DNA of 64,000 nt, from NCBI RefSeq assembly GCF_009828925.2, contig NZ_WUTY02000001.1:3626492-3690491 (forward strand), written 5' to 3'. The notes under the pieces were generated by a model. The model had not been told where the DNA came from. It made no database searches and saw only the letters and a list, made by a program, of their open reading frames with translations. The position numbers were made by a program, and so were the translations under genes. Shown one piece after another: positions 43,990 through 53,700 of this stretch; within the stretch, counting starts at the first letter, position 1; each line of letters opens with the position of its first letter. This DNA is from Methylicorpusculum oleiharenae. Lineage in GTDB: Bacteria; Pseudomonadota; Gammaproteobacteria; Methylococcales; Methylomonadaceae.

Positions 43990-45513
43990 TCAAGCGTCAT
44001 AACCCAGCTCTTTCAAGTAGTGGTTCATTTCGATTTCCAGCTCCGCCAATTGCGCCTTCAACTGCTCGCGTTCCTTGCGTACCGCCAGTAAGTCGATTTC
44101 CGCCTCTTCCTCGAAGGTATCAACGTAGCGCGGAATGTTCAGGTTGAAATCGTTTTCCTGAATATCGCCGAGACTGGCCAAGTAGGCATATTTATCAGCC
44201 GATTGCCGTTGACGATAGGTGGTAACGATTTTGAGAATGTCGTCCGGACGCAGGAAGTTCTGGTTTTTGCCGTCGCGGTAATCGCGGCTGGCGTCGATGA
44301 ACAATACCTTATCGTCGGTTTTGCGCTTTTTGAAAATCAGAATCGCGGCAGGAATGCCGGTGCCGTAAAACAGTTTTTCCGGCAGACCGATGACGGCATC
44401 CAGCAAGTTTTCTTCAATCAGTTTTTTGCGAATCTGACCTTCGGCAGCGCCACGGAACAAAACACCATGTGGCACGACCACACCCATCCGCCCAGTGCCG
44501 GGTTTGAGGGTTTCGATCATGTGCAGAATAAAGGCATAGTCGCCTTTGGTTTTGGGAGGAAATCCTCGGCGGTACCGACCAAACCGATCATGCTGGGCCT
44601 CTTCGTAGCCCCATTTTTCCAGCGAGAACGGCGGATTGGCGGTAACGATGTCGAAATGTTTGAGCGTCTCATCCGGGTTGAGCAATTTGGGATTGCGTAA
44701 GGTGTCGCCCCATTCAATACGGTGATTGTCTTCGCCGTGCAAAAACATGTTCATTTTGGCCAGCGCCCAGGTGGAGCCGATGGCTTCCTGGCCGAACAGT
44801 GCGTATTTTTTGGAGCCGTTGAAGTTTTCCCGAATTTTACGGCCGCATTTCATCAATAACGAACCGGAGCCACAGGCCGGATCGCCGATTTCGTCGCCTT
44901 CGCGCGGCTCCAAAATTTCGGCGATTAGGTCGGATACTTCCGGTGGCGTATAAAACTCGCCGGCTTTCTTGCCGGCACTGGCGGCAAAGTTTTTGATCAA
45001 AAACTCGTAAGCGCCGCCGATGATATCCAACTGACCGATTCGCGAGGGGCGCAGATCCAAGGTGGATTTATTAAAGTCTTCCAGCAGATGGCGCAGGATG
45101 TTGTTTTTCTGTTTGTCGTCACCCAGCTTGTTGGAATTGAAGCTGATGTCTTGGAATACGTCGCGTAGCTTGGTAATGTTGGCTTCTTCGATGGCATGCA
45201 AGGCTTGGTCGATGCGCTCGCCATTACCGGGTTCATGCCGGCGGTCGAATAGATTGTAAAAACTGGCGAACTTGGGTAACACAAAGCGCTCGCTTTTCAT
45301 CAGCTCTTCAATCAATTCCGGCTCGTTGCCATGCTCTTTTTGGTATTGGTCATAGTGATCCTGCCAGACGTCAGAGATGTATTTCAGAAATAGCATGGTC
45401 AGGACGTAATCCTTGTAAATACTGGGGTCGACGGTGCCGCGAAAGCTATCGCAAGCGGCCCAGACGGCTTTGTTGATGTCGTCCTGTTTGATTTGATCCA
45501 TGGTTTCGTTCAT
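43990..45513 (-). CDS. hsdM: Type I restriction-modification methyltransferase subunit
   Basis: 507-aa N6-adenine methyltransferase. N-terminal HsdM helical domain (INKAVWAACDSFRGTVDPSI), SAM motif I DPACGSGSLLMKC, catalytic NPPF motif in VTANPPFSLEKWGYEEAQHD, with TRD-type C-terminal helices (LLAVRKEREQLKAQLAELE). Start at ATG 45513 (AGAGAA upstream) rather than the GTG at 45543. Separated from HsdR and HsdS by accessory genes but on the same strand. Confidence 0.94.
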   Translation of the reverse strand: MNETMDQIKQDDINKAVWAACDSFRGTVDPSIYKDYVLTMLFLKYISDVWQDHYDQYQKEHGNEPELIEELMKSERFVLPKFASFYNLFDRRHEPGNGERIDQALHAIEEANITKLRDVFQDISFNSNKLGDDKQKNNILRHLLEDFNKSTLDLRPSRIGQLDIIGGAYEFLIKNFAASAGKKAGEFYTPPEVSDLIAEILEPREGDEIGDPACGSGSLLMKCGRKIRENFNGSKKYALFGQEAIGSTWALAKMNMFLHGEDNHRIEWGDTLRNPKLLNPDETLKHFDIVTANPPFSLEKWGYEEAQHDRFGRYRRGFPPKTKGDYAFILHMIETLKPGTGRMGVVVPHGVLFRGAAEGQIRKKLIEENLLDAVIGLPEKLFYGTGIPAAILIFKKRKTDDKVLFIDASRDYRDGKNQNFLRPDDILKIVTTYRQRQSADKYAYLASLGDIQENDFNLNIPRYVDTFEEEAEIDLLAVRKEREQLKAQLAELEIEMNHYLKELGYDA

Positions 45514-45532
45514 AGCGCGTTCTCTGGTTTTT

Positions 45533-46108
45533 CTAGTTATCACGCAGCAACTGGCGGGTAATGCCGGTCATCGTGCGCTGCATATTGTCGGTTAAGGCGG
45601 CCATCACCCGCAGCTGTTGCTGCCAAGTTTTGTTCAACGCCACGATGGCGTGCTGTTTTTCGAGTGGCGGTATCGCCAGTTGCATGTTTTCCAGTTCTTG
45701 CCGACCAATCGCTTGCACTTGGCTGCCGTGCGACGATTTTTGCAAATATTGCTGAATCGGTTCCTGATTGATCTGCCATGCCAAAAATCCGGGTAAAACT
45801 TTGGCTTCACGCTTTACGGTGAGGTGAAAAAAATGCGGGGACAACACCGTATCGAATGGCACATCCTCCAATAGCAGCGCAAAGTTTCTGTTACCTCTGG
45901 CAGCGAACAACAAATCCCCGGCTTTCAGCCAATCCGGCTCTTTCTTCCCAGGTAAGTCGGTCACTACTAAGCCTACCCAATTAACGCCACACTCAGCATC
46001 AACATCTTTCATCTGAATCACGCGCGCATTACCGCTGGGATCTTCCTCGATTTTTCCTCGAAAGGGATGGCCCGCGCGGATGGTGGCGATTTGTTTTAGG
46101 AGCTTCAT
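45533..46108 (-). CDS. Half-length HsdS-like specificity protein (single TRD)
   Basis: 191-aa protein with one target-recognition domain (KLLKQIATIRAGHPFRGKIE, AGDLLFAARGNRNFALL) and one spacer helix (IPPLEKQHAIVALNKTWQQQ). It is half the size of the full HsdS at 40948-42174 and lies upstream of hsdM (19-bp gap). Single-TRD HsdS proteins can dimerise or exchange with a full HsdS to change specificity. Its own length and tidy start suggest a functional gene rather than a fragment. Confidence 0.75.
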   Translation of the reverse strand: MKLLKQIATIRAGHPFRGKIEEDPSGNARVIQMKDVDAECGVNWVGLVVTDLPGKKEPDWLKAGDLLFAARGNRNFALLLEDVPFDTVLSPHFFHLTVKREAKVLPGFLAWQINQEPIQQYLQKSSHGSQVQAIGRQELENMQLAIPPLEKQHAIVALNKTWQQQLRVMAALTDNMQRTMTGITRQLLRDN

Positions 46109-46156
46109 GTCTTGCTTACAACCTTGATTGCTTTAACGCATATTGTAGTCAAAAAT

Positions 46157-46215
46157 ATTGCATCACACAAGTTGATGCAATTTTTGCTTGACACGAAAAA
46201 AGACAGTGATAGCAT
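46157..46215. promoter_or_regulatory. Inverted repeat and rightward promoter ahead of the MBL/E2-E1-JAB operon
   Basis: ATTGCATCA (46157-46165) and TGATGCAAT (46173-46181) form a perfect 9-bp inverted repeat with 7-bp spacer. TTGACA follows at 46188-46193 and TAGCAT at 46210-46215 (16-bp spacing). A further TTTGATGCG lies at 46231-46239. The arrangement suggests a repressor-controlled promoter, with a leader of about 150 bases. Confidence 0.55.
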
Positions 46216-46300
46216 TATTAGCGTCAATCGCTTTGATGCGATAAATTTATTTTTGGGGTGGCCTTGAAATGCGATCAGGCAACCCTATATCGGCACTATC

Positions 46301-46346
46301 CACTATATGTTGTGTTTATTTTATGCTGATTTCATGACATATAGTG
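46301..46346. promoter_or_regulatory. Second inverted repeat in the leader of the MBL operon
   Basis: CACTATATG (46301-46309) and CATATAGTG (46338-46346) are exact inverted copies, 28 bp apart, just before the ribosome-binding site GGAG (46364-46367) and TTG start (46375). It could be an operator or a leader hairpin that hides or exposes the translation start region. Confidence 0.5.
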
Positions 46347-46374
46347 TTTATTCATCCTTTTTTGGAGACTCAAC

Positions 46375-47550
46375 TTGAGTACACAAATTACATTTTTTCC
46401 GGTTGGCAACGGCGACATGACACTGATTGAGCTTGACGACGCTAAGCAAACCAAGATTTTGATTGACATAAACATCCGCGAAAGCGCTGACGACGAGGCT
46501 AATGCGGATTATTTCGACGTTGCCAGCGAATTGAGAAGTCGCCTTAAAAACGACTCAAAAGGACGTCCCTACGTTGATGTCTTCCTGCAAACTCATCCAG
46601 ACCAAGACCACTTGAGAGGCTTGTCCAAACATTTCCATCTTGGCGCTGTTGACGACTACAAGGAGCCTAAAGAAGGCGAGCTTGCCAAAATCATCATTCA
46701 AGAAATTTGGTCGTCCCCCATTGTGTGGCGACGGGCTGACCGGCGCACTGGCCACACCTTATGCGAAGATGCTAAAGCGTTTAATACCGAAGCGAAGCGC
46801 CGAGTCAACCTGTACAAAGAAACCAAAAAAATCGGCGAAGCCGGTGATCGCATCCGTATTATCGGCAAAGATGAAAACGGCAAAACCGATGGCCTGGAAG
46901 CAATCTTGACTGAGGCTGATCAAACCTTCACCAAGATTAATGACCAGGAAACGCAAATGGTCGAAGTGTATGTGCTTGGCCCGTTGCAGTCTAAGGATGT
47001 AGAAGACGAAGATCGACTATCCAAGAATCACTCAAGCGTCATCTTGCAATTTAAAATTGCAGCACGGCCTTACGGCCCTAAAACCAACCGTTTTTTGTGT
47101 GGAGGCGACGCGGAAGTCGCAATCTGGCGCGAACTATGGCGCAAACACCAATACACCCCGCACTGTTTACGTTACGACATCTTATTGACACCGCATCATT
47201 GCTCTTGGCATAGCTTGTCAGAAGAAAGTTGGAGCGGCACTAAAAATCCTAAGGTTGATGAAGCCGCAAAATCGGCGTTATCTCAGGCAGAACGCTACGC
47301 CAAGATTGTCGCCAGCAGCAATGCCATCAAAGACGATGATAACGATCCGCCGTGCTGGGGCGCCAAGAAAGAGTACGAAGAGATCGCTGCTACTGTCAGC
47401 GGCGAATTTGTCTGCACAGGCACCAAAGACCAAGAGGTCATTGAAATCCTCTTAACATCCGACGGCCCTAAAGAAAGCCCCAAACGGGCAAGCAACATTA
47501 CCTTAGGCGCCGGCATTGCCTCAAGCGCAAAACCCAAACCACACGGCTGA
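46375..47550 (+). CDS. Metallo-beta-lactamase-fold hydrolase, first gene of an E2-E1-JAB operon
   Basis: 391-aa cytosolic MBL-fold protein. First strand ITFFPVGNGDMTLIELDD, metal motif VFLQTHPDQDHLRGL (T-H-x-D-x-D-H, ~residues 71-85), a later Asp in LCGGDAEVAIW and His pair in LLTPHHCSWHSL. This is the ComEC/Rec2- or RNase-Z-like branch by shape. TTG start at 46375 with GGAG eight bases upstream. It is 4 bp upstream of the E2-E1-JAB gene. The substrate is unknown; hydrolysis of a nucleotide signal or nucleic acid are both conceivable. Confidence 0.78.
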   Translation: MSTQITFFPVGNGDMTLIELDDAKQTKILIDINIRESADDEANADYFDVASELRSRLKNDSKGRPYVDVFLQTHPDQDHLRGLSKHFHLGAVDDYKEPKEGELAKIIIQEIWSSPIVWRRADRRTGHTLCEDAKAFNTEAKRRVNLYKETKKIGEAGDRIRIIGKDENGKTDGLEAILTEADQTFTKINDQETQMVEVYVLGPLQSKDVEDEDRLSKNHSSVILQFKIAARPYGPKTNRFLCGGDAEVAIWRELWRKHQYTPHCLRYDILLTPHHCSWHSLSEESWSGTKNPKVDEAAKSALSQAERYAKIVASSNAIKDDDNDPPCWGAKKEYEEIAATVSGEFVCTGTKDQEVIEILLTSDGPKESPKRASNITLGAGIASSAKPKPHG

Positions 47551-47554
47551 CCGT

Positions 47555-49831
47555 ATGGGTTTACTGTCACAAGAACTGCCAATCGCTGTGAAAGCAGCGA
47601 TTGACCAAATCTCAAACCATCCTTCTATCAACGATATAGTCACCGCCCCCAGTAAGGACAAGCATGGCAATTGGACAATCGAAATTAACATGGACGTTCC
47701 GTTGCCCCGTGATGCAAGGGACAAAGGAATATCGACAACAGGCGTTAAGGCAACGGAGTGGGTAAGAATTGAATTTCCAGCATCTTTTCCTAGCCATGCA
47801 CCTCGGCTTTTTTTACGAGCCGATTTCAACCGAGCCCATCCTCATATCAATCCGGGGAGACCAGGCGAATTGGTTTCGCCTTGCATCTATGAAGGCAGAC
47901 TTGACGACTTATTACATGAGCCGGACTGGATAAATGGCATTATCAACCAACTCGCCGATTGGTTAAGCAAAGCCGCGACTGGCGAGTTGCTTGATTGCTC
48001 TGGTCAGGGGTGGGAGCCCATTCGAAGGGATAGCGTAGATGGGACGATTGTTACCAATATCTCCATCATTCGCGAGCGTATGGCCAACGCCAAGAACCCG
48101 ATAAGTCAATATCTTAGATATGAATATTGGCAGTCCATCGTCGGACATTCGGGTCGGATCATTGATGAAAATACCTTATACGCCAACATCGGTGAAGCCA
48201 TTCGAAAGTTTAGGATAGGAAACAATGAGCGCTCACCGTTTAGAAGCATTTTTTCTCTGGCGATGGTTATTTCAGGCGGCACAAAGAAGACGATTGATGT
48301 TTACCAGCCGGATGATGTCGAGAGCCTTGAACAGCTGCTACTCAGAGCCGAAAGCTATGGCTGTCGATCGGGATTGGAAAACCGCCTGAAGGAGATTACC
48401 GAAAACATTACCCTCCCTTTGATAGAGCAAAAACTGGATTTTGCCGTCTTATTTGCCGTGAAACGCCCCTGCAATCTGATCGGCGAAGACATTGATATTG
48501 AAATTATTCCCTATGGAATTACTTTTACCTCGGACCAAAACCGCCGATTGCAATTGACACGAACATCGGTATTCCCATTAGTGCTGATTCAGAAAGTGAG
48601 CCAACAGTTACTAGCCGAAACGTCGGATCGTAATTTAAATGAAGCAGACCGCCGCAAGGAAATTGCCATGATCGGCTGCGGCAGTCTGGGCTCAAAAATA
48701 GCCTTGCATCTCGCTCGCTCTGGGCATGGTCCGTTTAGGCTTTATGATAAGGATTGTTTTTCGCCGCATAACACCGCGAGACATGCTGTGGCGAATTCTG
48801 CCGCTGCCGAATTCATGCTCCCCAAGGTTTGGTTAACTGAAGACCTGCTAAAGCAAGTTGGCGCCAACGTTACTCAAGTCAATAATTCCCTTGAAGATGT
48901 CATTTCCATTTTGCAAACCAAGCCTGATCTATTTGCAAAATGTAACGGGCTAATTATCGACGCGACAGCTTCCAGTTCAGTCCAAGATGCTCTTTGCATG
49001 GTTCGCCAAAAGCATTTCGGCGCACCACTGCTGCAAGTTGCCCTGTATGGCCGCGGGAAGATCGGGTTTTTTGGCCTTGAAGGAAAAGATCGAAATCCCA
49101 GAGTCGACGATATGGTTGCCCAACTTTACCAACTAGGCTTGGATTCCAGCCCGATTGGAGCCGTGTTATATCAAGCCACTAATTTCGATCGCATAAACAC
49201 CGGCCAAGGGTGCGCATCGTTTTCGATGAAAATGTCTGACGCAAAAATCTCATTGTTCTCAGCTGGCATTTCTGAACGAGCATCACAGCTACTCGACAAC
49301 GGCATTCCAAAGGACGGAGAATTTCTGGTCGGATTGCTTACTGAAGACGGTCTAGGAGTGAATTGGCTGCGTCAACCTACGACCAAGATCGAAGTTCTCC
49401 ACATCGGAGACAAATCAAAATGGGAGCTAAGAATTCCTGCTGCCTTAAAAGATCAGATGCGCATGGAAACTGAGCAGCGCAGACCGCTGGAAACCGGAGG
49501 CGTCTTAATCGGACACATCAATTGGGGGAGACGAACTATCTACGTCACCGGCCTTCTTCCACCTCCTACGGATAGTGAGTTTCGAACTGACGAATTCGTG
49601 CTTGGTATTCAAGGCCTGAAAAAGCAGATCAGTGTCATTGAAAAGACTACGAGCCATACGCTCACCTATTTGGGAACTTGGCACAGCCATCCGAATGGCG
49701 GCGCCGCATCAGGGAAAGACCGAAGCACATTGGCGGAACTGACGAGAGAGCGAGGTAACGTTCCAAGCGTCTGTTTAATTTATCGGCCACATGGACTGTT
49801 AGCAGTACCGGGTCCAGTCACAAATCCATAG
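47555..49831 (+). CDS. E2-E1(ThiF)-JAB triple-fusion ubiquitin-like conjugation/deconjugation protein
   Basis: 758-aa three-domain protein. Residues ~1-145: E2-like (UBC-fold) domain; RIEFPASFPSHAPRLFLR is the E2 proline-rich strand, and ELVSPCIYEG contains the likely catalytic Cys at residue 110 after HPH at 95-97. Residues ~365-620: ThiF/E1 domain; IAMIGCGSLGSKIALHLARS and LYDKDCFSPHNTARH, with a Cys in GQGCASFSMK as candidate E1 cysteine. Residues ~640-755: JAB/JAMM domain; ETGGVLIGH and GTWHSHPNGGAASGKDRST, one residue shorter between His and Ser than the usual motif. The nearest known relatives are Cap2/Cap3 of CBASS and Bil/Bub proteins. No ubiquitin-like gene or cyclase is adjacent. 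I use the ATG at 47555. Confidence 0.82.
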   Translation: MGLLSQELPIAVKAAIDQISNHPSINDIVTAPSKDKHGNWTIEINMDVPLPRDARDKGISTTGVKATEWVRIEFPASFPSHAPRLFLRADFNRAHPHINPGRPGELVSPCIYEGRLDDLLHEPDWINGIINQLADWLSKAATGELLDCSGQGWEPIRRDSVDGTIVTNISIIRERMANAKNPISQYLRYEYWQSIVGHSGRIIDENTLYANIGEAIRKFRIGNNERSPFRSIFSLAMVISGGTKKTIDVYQPDDVESLEQLLLRAESYGCRSGLENRLKEITENITLPLIEQKLDFAVLFAVKRPCNLIGEDIDIEIIPYGITFTSDQNRRLQLTRTSVFPLVLIQKVSQQLLAETSDRNLNEADRRKEIAMIGCGSLGSKIALHLARSGHGPFRLYDKDCFSPHNTARHAVANSAAAEFMLPKVWLTEDLLKQVGANVTQVNNSLEDVISILQTKPDLFAKCNGLIIDATASSSVQDALCMVRQKHFGAPLLQVALYGRGKIGFFGLEGKDRNPRVDDMVAQLYQLGLDSSPIGAVLYQATNFDRINTGQGCASFSMKMSDAKISLFSAGISERASQLLDNGIPKDGEFLVGLLTEDGLGVNWLRQPTTKIEVLHIGDKSKWELRIPAALKDQMRMETEQRRPLETGGVLIGHINWGRRTIYVTGLLPPPTDSEFRTDEFVLGIQGLKKQISVIEKTTSHTLTYLGTWHSHPNGGAASGKDRSTLAELTRERGNVPSVCLIYRPHGLLAVPGPVTNP

Positions 49832-49842
49832 GAAAATATCGA

Positions 49843-50496
49843 ATGCCATCGTTAAAATCGCTCAACATGCCAAGTATCGTGGCCACTACATTGATTAATG
49901 CAGGGCTGTTGTGTTTCTTTTCGCAGGGGGTAGAAATAGATGCTCAAGTCCTTACGTCGTTTCTAAACAACTGGAAACTTTCCGGGTTAGCTGCAGCAGT
50001 ATCAACAGCGACAATCGCAGCGTTGAGCCTGATGCTTCCAAGACAGGTTAAAGATGCACTGGTTTATTTACGCTGGCCCTACGCGGCGCCCGGCCACCGT
50101 GCATTTTCAATCTATGCTCAACGCGATATCCGCGTGGATTATGACCGACTGAAAGCAGAAATCCCTGAATTGCAGGATCAATGGGCTTTAACGCCAGAAA
50201 TTGAAAACAAGGTTTGGTACCGATTATTCAAAACTCACGAAAAAACGGAGGCTGTTTCCCATGCGCATCGCATGTGGTTAATGTTCAGGGATCTGACATC
50301 ACTAGCATATCTATTCTTCGGAGCATTTATCATTATTGGTTTATATTTCAAACCTGGGATTAATTGGGGACTTTACCTAACAATCTTTACTCTGGAATTA
50401 TTGGTTTTCTGGAGAGCCGCATGGAATTCAGGCGAGCAGCTTATTTGTAATGTATTGGCTGCAGTTACATCTACAAACAAATCCGATGAAAGTTAA
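49843..50496 (+). CDS. Four-transmembrane protein, putative effector of the E2-E1-JAB operon
   Basis: 217-aa membrane protein. TM1 about residues 10-28 (IVATTLINAGLLCFF), TM2 ~44-62 (LSGLAAAVSTATIAALSL), a ~80-residue soluble section, TM3 ~150-170 (LTSLAYLFFGAFIIIGLYF), TM4 ~175-195 (LYLTIFTLELLVFWRAA). AGGA lies at the stop codon of the preceding gene, so it is co-translated. Its position as last gene and its helices resemble small membrane effectors of abortive-infection systems; this is inference. Confidence 0.65.
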   Translation: MPSLKSLNMPSIVATTLINAGLLCFFSQGVEIDAQVLTSFLNNWKLSGLAAAVSTATIAALSLMLPRQVKDALVYLRWPYAAPGHRAFSIYAQRDIRVDYDRLKAEIPELQDQWALTPEIENKVWYRLFKTHEKTEAVSHAHRMWLMFRDLTSLAYLFFGAFIIIGLYFKPGINWGLYLTIFTLELLVFWRAAWNSGEQLICNVLAAVTSTNKSDES

Positions 50497-50759
50497 CAGA
50501 TAAAACTGCCGACCCAGGTCAAAAGCAACCTGTTCAACCCCATAAATGATTAAATTCAATGAAATTCGCTGGGAGATGGTTACTTTTATCCGCTGAATGT
50601 TGGCCATGTCATAAGTAGTTTATTTGGTGAAAATCTAGCTTAATCTATTTAACTGATATAGACTTTGGGCATAGAAAGATAATTCCGTTCTCTATCGTAT
50701 CTGGCAAACATTAGAGGGCGATGTGACCTTGAAAGGTCAATCTATGATGGAGAATGCCA

Positions 50760-53700
50760 ATGACTCAAAACGCCCAACAAGGCGGAGCGTCCGTTCATGC
50801 GCGCGGACAAATTCCGTCGACCGATTTGGCTTCGTTGATCCAATATTTGACGAAAGCCTATCCTCCGGATTTCGAATCCGATAAGCCTGTTATTACATGG
50901 CCTGTTTTAAGCTTCGATTCTGAAAAACGCCGACTTGGCATCAATACCTACGGGATACTGCGCCGGTTGCTTATCCAGAAAGAATTACTTACACATTTTC
51001 GCCATACCCCGAGCACAGGATTTCTGCACGACCTAGCCAGCCCTCCAAAAGGTTTTACTACCAAGTTGGGAGGGCGGCTTTTCAACGACGATATTGCTGG
51101 ACTTTCTCAAGCCCTGACCAAGCTAAAACAGCTCATCAAAAATGAAATTGAAAGTCTAAATTGTCCACTGGATAGTTTATTGGTAGAAGAGCCGGCTTCG
51201 GCCCTGGAAGTATTGTCAAAGCTCGCCAATTGTAAGAGCTTATTCAGTACGTTTCCGGCCCAGATGATTGCCATGGAATTTGCCCAGAACGATCGTTCCA
51301 AGGATGCTCGTGAAAAAGATATTGCGCGCGTTTTTTCGGCTCAAGAAGAAGTTCAAGCGGAAGATTGGCTGGAAAGAATGGCGGATAGTATTTCAAAAGC
51401 CCAATCACACAGGGATGATGAATTCGATTCCGTTCAGCGCAGGAAATTGGTTGAAACCTTACGCCAGGACTTTGATAAAGAGGACAGTCAAGTCACGCGA
51501 TTCTTGAATTTTCTTGAAGATGAGGCGTTGTCACGAGTGCGTTTGCGTGTCAGTTTCGCCATTATGGACAGCCTCGCGGCACAAAAATCGAAATCAGAAA
51601 AAGAAACCGATCGACGTTTCATTGATTATATTCGACGCGTCAACCTAATTTTTCAACATTACGGAGCGCCCGAATCCAGCCACTCCTTGCATCTTGATTT
51701 AACGCGCGATTTTGGCTTAGGCGCCGAATTTTCGATTTCCCAGGAACTAGTCAAGGCTATGTTCTATAACTGCCTACCGGTTTGGGCTGAATGGAATACG
51801 CAACTGTTCGAAACGCGCAGCGTTGAGCCTGAATCCAAAGGGGTTTTGGTTGTTCGCGAAGTCAGTTACCGCTTTCGGGTGAATGGGAAAGATCCTCTTA
51901 ATGCGATGGAACAGGCCTTTAATGCCCGTCTTAATCGGTTACGCGACACATTACTGAATGAGTCAGACAACGAAGTACCGCAATTTATGCTGCGCAGGAG
52001 TATCAGCGAAGTGGCGTTTTTGTGGCTGGTGTTAAATCCAGCCATTCACAATTCCGAATTGCTTACGGAAGCCGCCCGGCTATCTACTCGCCTAAAAGAA
52101 CAAGGAAAATTGGGCTTGTCCGATTTGTTAGATGACTTAAATTCATGGAGCGATGCAGTTAAGGATCTCAGTAATACCTTAATTACCATCCTACGCACCC
52201 AGTCGCGCAATGTTATCGCACACGCTCAGCGATCAGTGGACGATTTATACCTAGTGGTTCAAAAAGGTGTTGTGGACTGGTCGTCAATAGACCGCTCGAA
52301 AGGCCGCGTTCGTGACCCACTCATCAAACCGGGATCTGGCCAATCCGAAAACATCGAATGGCTCAACCATATTCAAATCGCGCATAATCCGCATGATGTC
52401 GTCAACCCCTTGTTTTCCATTCTCGTCCGGACAATATTAAATGAACGAACGCTCACGGTTAGAGATAGTGAGAGTCTTAGGATTCAAATCCATCGAGAAC
52501 TGCCTGAATGTTTCCTAAACATCGTTTGGAGACCGATTAGGGTTGACGAAAACCAAACGCCTATTAAACGTGAACCCAGGGTCGCGGTGAATCAATCCTG
52601 GCTCATGTCATCAGGCATTGACATCTGGTATGACCCTGAGCGTTTGAAATATCGTAACCATCCAAAATTCCTTGAGGAAGATCAACGCCAATACCGCGCA
52701 GCAACAGCGACAGCCATGGCCGTATTGATTTACGTCGTGCTGCAGGTCATCAGCGAAAAACTGGTTTCTCAAGCGGAAAAGCACTTCCCAGCTTTGATGG
52801 TACGTTTCCAACAGCAAGGGAAGAATGCCGCCAAGGACGAAGGCGATCACTGGGTTTACGCCATTTCACAAGCTGTCGAATCCGCCTTGATGCGCGACGT
52901 GCCGGTGCGTATGCAAGGTTTAGTCGTCGATAAAAGTAAAGTCGACGATAGAAACAACCCCGCTTATTACAGGGTAAGTGGGGCGGCTTATGCCCTGTCA
53001 GCGGCGTTCCCGATAATCCTTGCAACAGATTGTTCCCCAACTGTCAATAAGGTCGCCGCGATCGTTTACACGACTCGACCATGCGATTATCACCCCGGGG
53101 TCCACGATACCAATGGCTTCATCTTTCAAGCAAAGACTTATCTGGCCGAATCGATCAGCCAACTTTCAACCGGTTACCGGATGGCCTTTGATCGCATGCA
53201 GACCCATGCCGTGGAAACCCAAAAAGAGTTCAAAAGTCCGAAGCTCATCGTCGAAGAAGTCTCAAGGCTACAAGCACTGGGTTACGAGCACATTATTCTA
53301 ATCTCAAACCATTTCGGTAATCGTCGGATCAACCGCGCCGCGCAGCGCCATTCTCCCCATACGCAAACCGTCTTTTTAGATGAAGTGGCCACCAAATTTC
53401 CGCATGTCAGTCTTTACATGTTGCGGCGAGACGTGTTCCCGGCTACTCGCCTGCATACCCGAACAAAAACCGAATCCGCATTCGAAGCCGTACAAATTTC
53501 CGACCATAATGAATTTGCCCTGAATCCTGATAAAGCGGTTTTAAAAAAACTTATCCCCATTTATACCTTTGCGACCTTGGCCATCGTGGGTAACGACGAT
53601 GCAGCGCGACCGCAATCGGGGTTTTGCACTTATTTTTGGGATGAAGATTACCAGGTCAAAAACAGCGAATGGCGAGAGCAAGTTCGTTCAAACCTCATGA

